Assembly (NCBI RefSeq): GCF_900091625.1
Contig: NZ_FMIC01000002.1
Location: forward strand, 930,001-994,000
Source of the DNA: Micromonospora peucetia
Lineage (GTDB): Bacteria > Actinomycetota > Actinomycetes > Mycobacteriales > Micromonosporaceae
Direction of reading: 5' to 3'
Length of the DNA: 64,000 nt
The notes beneath the pieces are model-generated. The model searched no databases. It worked only from the letters and a program-made list of their open reading frames with translations, and was not told the origin of the DNA. Position 1 is the stretch's first letter. Every line of letters starts with the position of its first letter. The position numbers and the translations under genes were made by a program. Shown here one piece after another: positions 52,091 through 63,329 of this stretch.

Positions 52091-53159
52091 CGGCGTTGAC
52101 GTCGCGGTCGTGGACGGTGCCGCACCGGCACGTCCACGACCGTACGTTCAGCGGTATCCGCTCAGCATGGGCACCACACGTCGAGCACAGTCTCGAGCTG
52201 GGGAACCAGCGGTCCACGACCACCAGGTTCCGGCCGTACCAGTCGGTCTTGTATTCGAGCAGGGTGCGGAACTGCCGCCAGGCCGCGTCGCTGATCGCGC
52301 GAGCCAAGCTGTGGTTCTTGACCATGTTACGGACGGTCAGGTCCTCGATCACGATCGTTTGGGTTTCACGAACGAGTCGAGTGGTCAGTTTGTGCAGGTG
52401 ATCCCGCCTACGGTCGGCGATGCGGGCGTGGACGCGGGCGACCTTGAGTCGGGCTTTGGCCCGGTTCGCCGAGCCCTTCTCCTTGCGGGCCAGGTCCCGC
52501 TGCGCGCGGGCCAGTCGTTCCCGGTCCCGGCGTTCGTGACGCGGGTTGGTGATCTTCTCCCCGGTCGACAGGGTGAGCAGACTGTCCAAGCCAGCGTCGA
52601 TGCCGACCTGACCGGACGCTGGGGTCTGTTCGATCACGTCGTCGCAGAGCAGCGACACAAACCAGCGCCCGGCCGCGTCCTGCGTCACCGTCACCGTGGA
52701 CGGGGTCGCGCTGTCGGGCAGCGGACGCGACCACACGATGTCGAGAGGCTGGTCCATTTTCGCCAGGGTGAGCTTGCCGTCACGCCAGCGGAACGCGCTG
52801 GTGGTGTACTCCGCCGACCGCCGCGACTTCTTCCTGCTCTTGAACGTCGGATATTTGGCGCGTTTGGCGAAGAAATTGGTGAACGCTGCCTGCAGGTGCC
52901 GCAGCGCCTGCTGCAACGGCACGGACGACACCTCGTTGAGGAACGCCAGCCCGTCGGTCTTCTTCCACCCGGTCAGCAGCGCACTCGTCGCGTTGTAGGT
53001 GACCCGTTCCTGGCGCAGCGTCCACGCCTCGGTACGCGCCTGCAACGCCATGTTGTAGACCAGCCGGACACACCCGAACGTCCGCGTGAGCTCCGCCGCC
53101 TGCGCGTCGCTCGGGTGGAAGCGGTACTTGAACGCCCGCTTCACCGCACGACTGACCAT
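51951..53159 (-). CDS. tnpB: TnpB RNA-guided nuclease (solitary IS200/IS605-type)
   Basis: The 402-residue protein has the TnpB layout: N-terminal AFKYRFHPSDAQAAELTRTFGCVRLVYNMAL, a wedge/REC region, RuvC-I Asp in VGIDAGLDSLLTLSTG, RuvC-II Glu in TIVIEDLTVRNMVKNHSLARAISDAAWRQFRTLLEYK, a zinc ribbon (CSTCG and CRCG) and RuvC-III Asp in HDRDVNAARNILAAGLAV. All catalytic positions are intact. There is no tnpA transposase, so movement would depend on another element. TnpB cuts DNA guided by its omega RNA. The gene sits between pruA and a membrane protein gene. Confidence 0.92.
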   Translation of the reverse strand: MVSRAVKRAFKYRFHPSDAQAAELTRTFGCVRLVYNMALQARTEAWTLRQERVTYNATSALLTGWKKTDGLAFLNEVSSVPLQQALRHLQAAFTNFFAKRAKYPTFKSRKKSRRSAEYTTSAFRWRDGKLTLAKMDQPLDIVWSRPLPDSATPSTVTVTQDAAGRWFVSLLCDDVIEQTPASGQVGIDAGLDSLLTLSTGEKITNPRHERRDRERLARAQRDLARKEKGSANRAKARLKVARVHARIADRRRDHLHKLTTRLVRETQTIVIEDLTVRNMVKNHSLARAISDAAWRQFRTLLEYKTDWYGRNLVVVDRWFPSSRLCSTCGAHAERIPLNVRSWTCRCGTVHDRDVNAARNILAAGLAVTACGDGVRPQRGNLRSGRPSVKQEHPRATTGIPVL

Positions 53160-53314
53160 GACTCACAAGCTAGCCGGCCAACAATTGAACCTTGCAGTGA
53201 CACGCGGCTGGACGCCTATCCGCCTTGCCGGCGGATCGGCTTTTCCTGCCCTGCTCCGCAGGAGTTCCGTTTCCTCTCCGGCCTGAAGGCCGAAGTATCC
53301 GCGGAAGGAATCCG

Positions 53315-54409
53315 ATGACCAAGCAGCCCGGCAGCTCCGCAGCCGCGGAGTCGGACCGGTCGACGCCGGCCGGCGACGCGACCGCCCGGCGGGAGGACAC
53401 GAGCGTCGACGCCATTGCCGAGGCAGCGGGCACAACTGGGAAGGCCGACGCCGGGACCTCGACCGACGCGTACGGCGGGGTGGCTCCGGCGCTCGCGCCC
53501 GGGGCGCCGGTCCTCGCGATCCTGGCGCTCGGGTGGCTGGCCGCGATGCTCTGGTCCACCCGCGAGGTGATCAGTTCGGCGGCAGCCGGGCTCACCGCCA
53601 TCAGCCTCTCCGCGTTCGCCCTGCCGGGGGTGATCTCGGCCGCGCTGGTCTCCGGCGCCGCTTTCGCCCTCTTCGGCGTCGACCTGCTCGCCCGACGGGG
53701 CAGTGAGCGGGTCACCCTGCGCTTCGTGGCGGCGATCGGCACCGGGCTGCTCGTCGGGCTCGCCGCCGCGTTCGCGATCAATCTGACGTACGCCGACAAC
53801 GCGACCACCAACGTGATCGCCGGCACCACCGCCGCCGCGGCGACCATCGGCGGGGCCATCGCCGGCGCCCGTAGCGGGCCCGTGGTCGGGGCGGTGCTGG
53901 CCGCCGCCCTCGGCACGCTGATCTTCGTGGTGGCCTTCAGCCAGGCCCGTGACCCGCTCTTCGACCTCTTCGGCGGCGGTGACGGCCAGGAGTCGCTGCT
54001 CAGCGCCGCGAAGTGGGTGTCCCGCACCGAGTCGCTGCTCGCCGGCCTGGTGGCCGGGCTGCTGGCCTTCGGGTACCTGGCCCTGGCCCGCCGTCGGGCC
54101 GCCCGGCACGACGCTGCGACGCCCGCGCCGCGCTGGCCCACCTACCTGCTGGCCGGGGCCGGACCGGGACTGCTGCTGCTCCTCGCCGAAGTGATCATCC
54201 GGGTCGGCGGGCGGTCCCTGCTCGACCTGGCCGGGGCGCTGAGCGAGGCGGACGCGGTTGCCCAGACCTCGCTGGGCACCTCCCGGATCGACAACGGCAT
54301 CTGGGTGCTCTTCGTCGGCGCGCTGACCGCGATGATCGCCTTCGGCCGCACCCTGGGGCCGGCCCACGCCGACGACGACGAGCCGGTCGAGACCACCCCC
54401 ACCCGCTGA
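53315..54409 (+). CDS. Integral membrane protein of unknown function
   Basis: The ATG at 53315 has GGAAGGAA upstream. The 364-residue product has an acidic, disordered N terminus of about 65 residues and roughly eight hydrophobic segments (VLAILALGWLAAMLW, ISLSAFALPGVISAALVSGAAFALFGV, AIGTGLLVGLAAAFAI, NVIAGTTAAAATIGGAIAGA and others). It ends in an acidic tail (HADDDEPVETTPTR). No transporter motif is recognised. It is widespread in Micromonosporaceae as far as I recall. Its promoter region abuts the TnpB element. Confidence 0.78.
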   Translation: MTKQPGSSAAAESDRSTPAGDATARREDTSVDAIAEAAGTTGKADAGTSTDAYGGVAPALAPGAPVLAILALGWLAAMLWSTREVISSAAAGLTAISLSAFALPGVISAALVSGAAFALFGVDLLARRGSERVTLRFVAAIGTGLLVGLAAAFAINLTYADNATTNVIAGTTAAAATIGGAIAGARSGPVVGAVLAAALGTLIFVVAFSQARDPLFDLFGGGDGQESLLSAAKWVSRTESLLAGLVAGLLAFGYLALARRRAARHDAATPAPRWPTYLLAGAGPGLLLLLAEVIIRVGGRSLLDLAGALSEADAVAQTSLGTSRIDNGIWVLFVGALTAMIAFGRTLGPAHADDDEPVETTPTR

Positions 54410-54511
54410 CCTGGACGCCACCCGCCGTCAGGAGCAGACAGCGCCGTCAGGGGCAGACGACGCCTGCGGCGGGTACCGCAACCACCGCCGGCAGGGGGCG
54501 CCAGCGGCAGG

Positions 54512-55021
54512 TCAGGGCGTGGCGCGGAGCAGCAGGTCCAGCTCGGTGACGTCGTACCACTCCAGCTCGTGGTCCTCGGCACCGTCGACCGTGAACTGCG
54601 CGTCCGGGTCGCCGGCCAGGGCCTCGCTGACCACCTCCGCCGCGGCGGCGACGTCCTCGACCGCGTCGGTGCCGTCCAGATGGACCGCCGCGACGGCACC
54701 GACCGGCACGGGGGCGCTCAGCTCGACCGCACTGGAGCCCAGCTCCCCGTCGCCCCGGCCCACCGCCGACGCGGGCAGGTCCACCGAGACGACGACCCGG
54801 CGGCGCGGCGCGTCGGAGTCGGCCCGGAGCAGTTGCAACGCGTCCTGGGCGGCCCGGGTGAAGGCGACGTACTCCAGCTCCTCCTCGTCGCCCTCCGCGT
54901 ACCACTCCCGCAGCATGGGGGTCACCGCGTGCGCGGCGGCCACCGGCAGCCCGGGGCCGCGCAGGAGGGTCAGCATCGGGACGGTCGCCGGCACGTACAC
55001 CCGGACAAGCTCCTCGGTCAC
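54512..55021 (-). CDS. DUF6912-type conserved actinobacterial protein
   Basis: The GTG at 55021 has GGGGGAG 8 bases upstream. The 169-residue product reads [59 protein letters not shown] and [15 protein letters not shown], a pattern I associate with DUF6912. It ends with a strand-rich part and [14 protein letters not shown]. The family lies near secA in many actinomycetes. Function unknown. Confidence 0.75.
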   Translation of the reverse strand: MTEELVRVYVPATVPMLTLLRGPGLPVAAAHAVTPMLREWYAEGDEEELEYVAFTRAAQDALQLLRADSDAPRRRVVVSVDLPASAVGRGDGELGSSAVELSAPVPVGAVAAVHLDGTDAVEDVAAAAEVVSEALAGDPDAQFTVDGAEDHELEWYDVTELDLLLRATP

Positions 55022-55226
55022 CGGTCGTCTCCCCCGCTCAGGTCCTTGCGCCGGCCTCCGCCGGTCCCGGCAGATCATGCCCTACGCCGTGACCGTCATA
55101 CACCGCGCACCTTCTGAGGTGGAAGCATCCCGGGGGTGTGTCGCCGCAGGTCGCGCCCCGGCGGCTGGGCGTACGTCGGCGGTCGGTGGCAAACTGAGCC
55201 AAACGACGCCAACCCCGGGGGTTTTC

Positions 55227-55454
55227 GTGGAGCCGAGGTTCCTGCTGCTCTCCGACGTGGCCACCGAGCTGAACGTGTCGGACTCGCAGGTCTACCACAT
55301 GGTGCGCAGCGGCGAACTGCCCGCGATCAAGATCGGCGGGCGCGGCCAGTGGCGCGTGGAACGCGGCCGGCTGGAGGAATACATCGACCGCAAGTACGCC
55401 GAGACGGCCGAGTGGGTGCGGAGCAACCCCCTGGCCGACCGCGACCCGGAGTAA
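55227..55454 (+). CDS. Small BldC/AlpA-like helix-turn-helix protein
   Basis: The 75-residue protein is essentially one MerR-like excisionase-type DNA-binding domain: LLLSDVATELNVSDSQVYHMVRSGELPAIKIGGRGQWRVERGRLEEYIDRKYAET. Proteins of this kind (HTH_17) bind DNA as small oligomers; BldC is the best-known relative. The GTG start is preceded by a GGGGG run. It is conserved next to the Rv3235-like and secA genes in this group. Confidence 0.88.
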   Translation: MEPRFLLLSDVATELNVSDSQVYHMVRSGELPAIKIGGRGQWRVERGRLEEYIDRKYAETAEWVRSNPLADRDPE

Positions 55455-55558
55455 CCGCACCGATCCGCACAGGCATTGACCGAGAGCTCTGCCATGCCCG
55501 AGAATGAAGCCTGTCGGAAGCAAACGAAGGCAAACGCAACCTTCTGGGAGGTTCTCGG

Positions 55559-56155
55559 ATGACCGACCCCCGCCGTCCCGGGCCGGCGCGGCCTCCCGTC
55601 CGGCTGCGTCCCGCCCCCTCGTTCGAGCCGCCGTTCACCGACGACGACGCCGCCCACTGGCCGGCCCCGGGCCACGCTCAGCTCGCCCTCGACCTGTTCG
55701 AGCCGACCCGACGCGAGGCCGACCGGCCGCCCGGCCGACGGCAGGGGCCGGTGCCGACCGGACCCGGTCGCCGCCCCGCCACCGGGCTACCCCCGGAAGC
55801 ACTCGTGACCGCGACGCCGGAGGCGACCCGGGCCGCGCACCGCTTCGTCTCCACCTGCCTGGAGGTGCTCAACGGCTACCGCCCGCCCGGGCAGCTCAGG
55901 CCGCTGCTCGACCCGGCCCGGGCGGCCGGGCTGCTGCCTGAGCTCGCCCGTGCCACCGCCCGCTCCGGGGCGGTCCGCCGCCGGTCGACCCGGCCAGTCG
56001 TACGGCTGCGTCGGCTGCGGGTCTGCGAGCCACGCGCCGCCGCCGTCGAGGTGGCCGCAGTGCTCGCCGGCACGGGCGGGCGCACCTGGGCGATGGCGCT
56101 GCGCCTGGAGCACCGCCGGGGCAGCTGGCTCTGCACGGCCCTCCAGGTCCTCTGA
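55559..56155 (+). CDS. Rv3235 family protein
   Basis: The 198-residue protein has a Pro-rich N terminus and a C-terminal domain matching the Rv3235 family: AAHRFVSTCLEVLNGYRPPGQLRPLLDP, RLRRLRVCEPRAAAVEVAAVL and WAMALRLEHRRGSWLCTALQVL. The family is found beside secA across actinobacteria, including mycobacteria, and has no known role. It converges on secA with a 71-base gap. Confidence 0.88.
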   Translation: MTDPRRPGPARPPVRLRPAPSFEPPFTDDDAAHWPAPGHAQLALDLFEPTRREADRPPGRRQGPVPTGPGRRPATGLPPEALVTATPEATRAAHRFVSTCLEVLNGYRPPGQLRPLLDPARAAGLLPELARATARSGAVRRRSTRPVVRLRRLRVCEPRAAAVEVAAVLAGTGGRTWAMALRLEHRRGSWLCTALQVL

Positions 56156-56226
56156 GACGGAATCGAGCCGCGCCCCGAGGGGCCACGGCTCGACTGCTCC
56201 GGCGGGCGCGCCCGCTCAACTACTGG

Positions 56227-59148
<2,922 letters not shown>

Positions 59149-59308
59149 GGATCAACGCTCCCCTAGACAGTCTCGAACCATCGTAGGCGCTCCATCGGCG
59201 CGATGGTCACTGGTGGCGGCCCTCCGAGCCGGCGAAACCGACATAACACGCTCGACTCGCGCCGCCCCGCCAAAATCTGGTTACGCCGTCCGCGAACGGT
59301 CCGGCACG

Positions 59309-60472
59309 ATGGCTCGGGTGGAACAAGTGGAGATCACCGAAGACGGCCTGTTGCTGCGGCCCTGGCGGGCGACCGACGCCGACGCTGTGCACCGGGCCTG
59401 CCAGGACCCGGACATTCAGCGCTGGACCACCGTACCGCGCCCGTACCTGCCCGAACACGCGCACGGGTTCGTGACCGAGACGGCCCCGGCGGACTGGGCG
59501 GCGGGCACCGGGGCACCCTTCGCGGTCTGCGACGCCACCACCGGCGAGCTGCTCGGCTCCTGCGGCCTGGTTTCGATCGACACCGGCCTGCGCTCCGGCG
59601 AAATCGGCTACTGGACCGCGCCCTGGGCCCGCGGCACGGGCGTGGGCGTCCGGGCCACCCGGGCCGTCGCCCGCTGGGCCTTCGACGCGCTGGAACTGCG
59701 CCGGGTGATCTGGCAGGCCGAGGTGGGCAACCACGCCTCCCGCCTGGTCGCGCTCCGGGCGGGCTTCCGCGTCGAGGGCCGGCTGCGACTCGCCGACCCC
59801 GCTCCCGGCGGCAGCGCGGCAGGCTGGATCGGCTCGCTGCTCCCCGGCGAGGTGCCCGCCGCCGGGGAGGCCGGGCCGGCCGGGCCGGGGACCCTGGAGG
59901 CCCGTCGTGCCGCCGTCTTCGGCGGGTCCCAGCCCGTTCTCTTCGCCACCGCCGGCGGCACCGAGCTGCGGCTGCGCCCGATGGAGGAGCGCGACCTCGA
60001 CGCGATCGTCGACACCTGCCGGGACCCGGAGACCATCCGGTGGACCACCGTGCCCGACCCGTACGGGCGGACGGACGCCGAGTCGTACCTGGGCTTCGGC
60101 CGGAGCACCTGGGCCGGCGGCACCAGCGCCTGCTTCGTGGTCGCCGACGTCGACGACCGGTACGTCGGCACGATCGACCTGCGGCTCTCCTCCGCCGACC
60201 CACTGCTGGGCGACGTCGGCTTCATGGCCGCTCCCGAGGCCCGGGGGCGCGGCCACCTGACGGCCGCGCTGACCGCGCTGAGCGCCTGGGGCTTCACCAC
60301 GCTGGGCCTGACCCGGATCGAGTGGAGGGCCAACGTCGGCAACACCGCCTCCCGCCGGGTCGCCGAGAAGGCCGGTTTCACGGTCGAGGGCACCGCCCGG
60401 GGCGGGCTCACCCACCGGGGCGAACGGGTGGACGCCTGGGTCGGCGCGCTGCTCGCCGGGGACCTGGCGTGA
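59309..60472 (+). CDS. Double-domain GNAT acetyltransferase (first of two)
   Basis: The 387-residue protein contains two GNAT domains of the RimJ/RimL type. Domain 1 (about 8-185) has LRPWRATDADAVHRACQDPDIQRWTTVPRPY and ARGTGVGVRATRAV; domain 2 (about 215-387) has LRPMEERDLDAIVDTCRDPETIRWTTVPDPY and ARGRGHLTAALTAL. The ARGxGxG loops bind acetyl-CoA. The two halves are clearly related, so an internal duplication made the gene. It overlaps the next gene (GTGA), also a double GNAT. Substrate unknown; protein N-terminal or amine acetylation is typical. Confidence 0.88.
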   Translation: MARVEQVEITEDGLLLRPWRATDADAVHRACQDPDIQRWTTVPRPYLPEHAHGFVTETAPADWAAGTGAPFAVCDATTGELLGSCGLVSIDTGLRSGEIGYWTAPWARGTGVGVRATRAVARWAFDALELRRVIWQAEVGNHASRLVALRAGFRVEGRLRLADPAPGGSAAGWIGSLLPGEVPAAGEAGPAGPGTLEARRAAVFGGSQPVLFATAGGTELRLRPMEERDLDAIVDTCRDPETIRWTTVPDPYGRTDAESYLGFGRSTWAGGTSACFVVADVDDRYVGTIDLRLSSADPLLGDVGFMAAPEARGRGHLTAALTALSAWGFTTLGLTRIEWRANVGNTASRRVAEKAGFTVEGTARGGLTHRGERVDAWVGALLAGDLA

Positions 60473-61578
60473 CGCCCGAGGTGATCGAGGCCGACGGGGT
60501 GCGGCTGCGACAGTTCCGCCCCACCGACGCCGCCGACCTGGCCGCCGGCTGCGCCGACCCGCTCAACCTGCGGTTCAACCCCGGCATGCCGCAGCCGTAC
60601 ACCGAGGCCGACGCCCAATGGTGGATCACCGAGGGCGCCCCGGCGGCCTGGGCCGGCGGCGGGGCCGCGTACGCCATCGCCGACCGGACCACCGACCGGC
60701 TGGTCGGCGGCGCGGGCCTCGGCCAGGTGGTGGCGCCGCGCCGGCAGGCGGAGGTGGGCTACTGGGTCGCGCCGTGGGCGCGGCGGCGCGGGATCGCCAC
60801 CGCCGCGACGCGGGCCCTGGCCGACTCCGTGCTCCGGCACGGTATCGACCGGCTGGAACTGATGACCCACGCCGAGAACCCGGCCAGCCAGCGGGTGGCG
60901 CTCGCCGCCGGCTTCCGGCACGAGGGGGTACGCCGGGCGGCCGGCCAGCTGCGCGGCGGCGGCCGGGCGGACCTGCTCGCGTGGGTACGACTCGCCGACG
61001 ACCCGCCCGGGCCCGTCGGCCGGCTCCTGCCGGACCTGCCCGACGGGCGGCTCACCGACGGCGTGGTGACCCTGCGCCCGCTCGGCCCGGACGACGTCGA
61101 CCTGATGTACCGCCTGCACAGCCGGCCGGAGGTGGTGGCGAACCAGGCCCCGCCGGTGCCGCCGACCCGGGCGGCCATCGAACGGCGCTGCCTGGTGGCC
61201 GAGAGCGCGTGGCTCGCCGGCACCATCGCCCGCCTGCTGATCCTCGACGCGGTCACCGGCGAGCCGGCGGGCAGTTGCGGGCTCAGCATCTCCGACCCGG
61301 AGGCCGGCGAGGGATCGGTCGGCTACGCGCTCCTGCCCGACCAGCGGGGACGCGGGCTGGCCACCAGGGCGGTACGGCTCCTGGCCGGCTGGGCGTTCGG
61401 CCCGGCCGGGCTCGCCCGGCTGGTCGCCGGCACCGTGCCCGACAACACCGCCTCGCACCGGGTGCTGGAACGGGTCGGATTCCGCCGGGAGGGCCTGCTG
61501 CGCGGCCGGCTGCCGGGCCTGGCCGGCACCCGGCTCGACGACCTGGTCTTCGGACTGCTCCCCGACGAACTCCGCTGA
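60469..61578 (+). CDS. Double-domain GNAT acetyltransferase (second of two)
   Basis: The GTG at 60469 overlaps the stop codon of the previous gene, so translation is coupled. The 369-residue protein again has two GNAT domains: LRQFRPTDAADLAAGCADP with ARRRGIATAATRAL, and LRPLGPDDVDLMYRLHSRPEVVANQAPPVPP with DQRGRGLATRAVRLL. Together with the upstream gene this gives four GNAT domains in one operon, probably from repeated duplication. The substrate is unknown. Confidence 0.88.
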   Translation: MTPEVIEADGVRLRQFRPTDAADLAAGCADPLNLRFNPGMPQPYTEADAQWWITEGAPAAWAGGGAAYAIADRTTDRLVGGAGLGQVVAPRRQAEVGYWVAPWARRRGIATAATRALADSVLRHGIDRLELMTHAENPASQRVALAAGFRHEGVRRAAGQLRGGGRADLLAWVRLADDPPGPVGRLLPDLPDGRLTDGVVTLRPLGPDDVDLMYRLHSRPEVVANQAPPVPPTRAAIERRCLVAESAWLAGTIARLLILDAVTGEPAGSCGLSISDPEAGEGSVGYALLPDQRGRGLATRAVRLLAGWAFGPAGLARLVAGTVPDNTASHRVLERVGFRREGLLRGRLPGLAGTRLDDLVFGLLPDELR

Positions 61579-61735
61579 CAGCCCGCGCGGAACCTGCGCG
61601 GGCACGCCCCCACGCGGCGCGACGGCCCCGGCCCGGGGTACCCGACGGCCCTTGGGTCGAACGTCCCGACGGACCCCGGGTCGAACTCCGATCGGCCGTG
61701 GTGGCGGCGAGGGCCGCCACCACGGCTCCGGAGGA

Positions 61736-62374
61736 TCAGGCGTCGAGGGAGATGATTCCGTAGTCGTAGGCGTGCCGACGGTAGACGACGCTCGGGCGGC
61801 CGGACTCCTTGTCCTGGAACAGGTAGAAGTCGTGGCCGACGAGTTCCATCTGGAACAGGGCGTCGTCGACGGTCATCGGCTCGGCGGGGTGCACCTTCTC
61901 CCGCGCGATGTGCCAGGGCTGGTCGTGTTCCTCCTCCTCGACCCGTTCGGCGACGGCGGTGGCCGTGCCGGAGGAGGCGCCGTCGCCGGACGCGCCCAGC
62001 GGCCCGTCGAGGCCGACGACCGGCAGGCCGGCGGTGGCGGCGGCGACCGAGAGCGGCGCGTGTCGGCCCCGGTGTACGCGGCGGCGGTCGGCCGCCCGGC
62101 GCAACCGGGTGTCCAGCTTGGCGATGGCCGCGTCGAGCGCGCTGTAGAAGTCGTTCGTGCAGGCCTCCGCCCGGATCACCGGGCCACGGGAAACGCAGGT
62201 GATTTCCACGCGCTGGCAGTGGTCCGCCTGGCGTGGATTGCGCTCGTGAAAAAGCTCTACATCGACACGAATAAGTTTATGGTCGTAGCGTTCGACCTTT
62301 GCGAGTTTCTCCGCCACGTGCACCCGGTAGTGATCCGGCACTTCGACGTTACGGCCCTTGACCACGATGTCCAT
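61736..62374 (-). CDS. hpf: Ribosome hibernation promoting factor, long form
   Basis: The 212-residue protein has an N-terminal HPF/RaiA domain (MDIVVKGRNVEVPDHYRVHVAEKLAKVERYDHKLIRVDVELFHERNP; NDFYSALDAAIAKLDTRLRRAADRRRVH) and a C-terminal dimerisation domain (AREKVHPAEPMTVDDALFQMELVGHDFYLFQDKESGRPSVVYRRHAYDYGIISL). The long form pairs two 70S ribosomes into inactive 100S dimers in stationary phase or stress. The ATG has TAGGGAGGTC upstream. A 248-base untranslated gap before comF should hold its promoter. Confidence 0.95.
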   Translation of the reverse strand: MDIVVKGRNVEVPDHYRVHVAEKLAKVERYDHKLIRVDVELFHERNPRQADHCQRVEITCVSRGPVIRAEACTNDFYSALDAAIAKLDTRLRRAADRRRVHRGRHAPLSVAAATAGLPVVGLDGPLGASGDGASSGTATAVAERVEEEEHDQPWHIAREKVHPAEPMTVDDALFQMELVGHDFYLFQDKESGRPSVVYRRHAYDYGIISLDA

Positions 62375-62622
62375 GTGACCTCCCTAGATCGGACGGTCGT
62401 TCGTTCCGGCACCCGGTCGCGCACCCCTGGGGGAGGTCCCACTCGGCGCCGACCGGTCACTGCGGCTACGCCTCCTTCCACCGCCGGGAGCGGATGAGAG
62501 ACCTCCTACCCCCGACAGGAAAACGCTAACTCCTGTTCGCCCGACAGTCACCCCCGGTCGCCGCGACGGTCAACAATTTTTCACACCTCATACACCAAAG
62601 GGTGAAACGGAAACACGGACGG

Positions 62623-63324
62623 TTACGACCGGTGCCGTTTCTCGGTCGCGGCGAGCACCGCGGCAACCGTCGGTGACAGCCCGCTCGCGGTCAGCGCCCG
62701 CCCCACCGCAGCGAGAGTGGCCCCGGTGGTCAGGATGTCGTCGAGCACCACCACCGCCCCGTCGGGCGCGGACGGGACCCGCGGGTGGACCCGGAAGGCG
62801 GACTCGGCCGCCGCCGCCCGACCGGCACTGTCCAACGTCACCGAGTCGGGCCGGGGCAGGGCCCGCAACGGTCGCCGGACCCGCACCGACCAGCCCGCCC
62901 GACGCAGCCGGTCCGCGCAGTGCCGGGTCAGCCGGCCGAGGTGGTCGCCGTACCGGGCACGGGCCGCCGCCGCGGTGTCCGGCACCGGCACCAGCGTCAC
63001 CGGGCGCGCCGGCCCCACCGCCGCCGCCACGACCTCGGCGAGCAGCGCCCCCAGTGGCCGGGCCAGCCCGTGCCGGCCGTGGTCCTTGTACGCCAGCAGC
63101 GCCTCCCGAAGCGGGCCGGCATACGGGCCGAGGGCGACGCAGGGCGGCAGGTCGGGCGGGGCCGGGGTGGGACGTACCGCCCGGGGCCGCAGCGCGCCCA
63201 GCGCCGCCACGCACTCCGGGCAGACGCCGTGCCGCAGCCCCGGCCGGCGTTCCCGGCAGCCGGCGCACTCCACGGGCAGCACCAGGTCGGTGAGGTCCGC
63301 CCAGAGCCCGCCGAGGTCCCGCAC
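62623..63324 (-). CDS. ComF-family phosphoribosyltransferase-like protein
   Basis: The 233-residue protein has the N-terminal zinc ribbon (CAGCRERRPGLRHGVCPECVAALG) and a C-terminal type I phosphoribosyltransferase domain with the PRPP loop VVVLDDILTTGATL. Homologues such as ComF/GntX act in DNA uptake or nucleotide salvage; the role in actinomycetes is not established. The GTG start is 5 bases after the lpqB stop, so it is co-transcribed with the mtrAB-lpqB operon. Confidence 0.9.
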   Translation of the reverse strand: MRDLGGLWADLTDLVLPVECAGCRERRPGLRHGVCPECVAALGALRPRAVRPTPAPPDLPPCVALGPYAGPLREALLAYKDHGRHGLARPLGALLAEVVAAAVGPARPVTLVPVPDTAAAARARYGDHLGRLTRHCADRLRRAGWSVRVRRPLRALPRPDSVTLDSAGRAAAAESAFRVHPRVPSAPDGAVVVLDDILTTGATLAAVGRALTASGLSPTVAAVLAATEKRHRS

Positions 63325-63329
63325 GGAGA

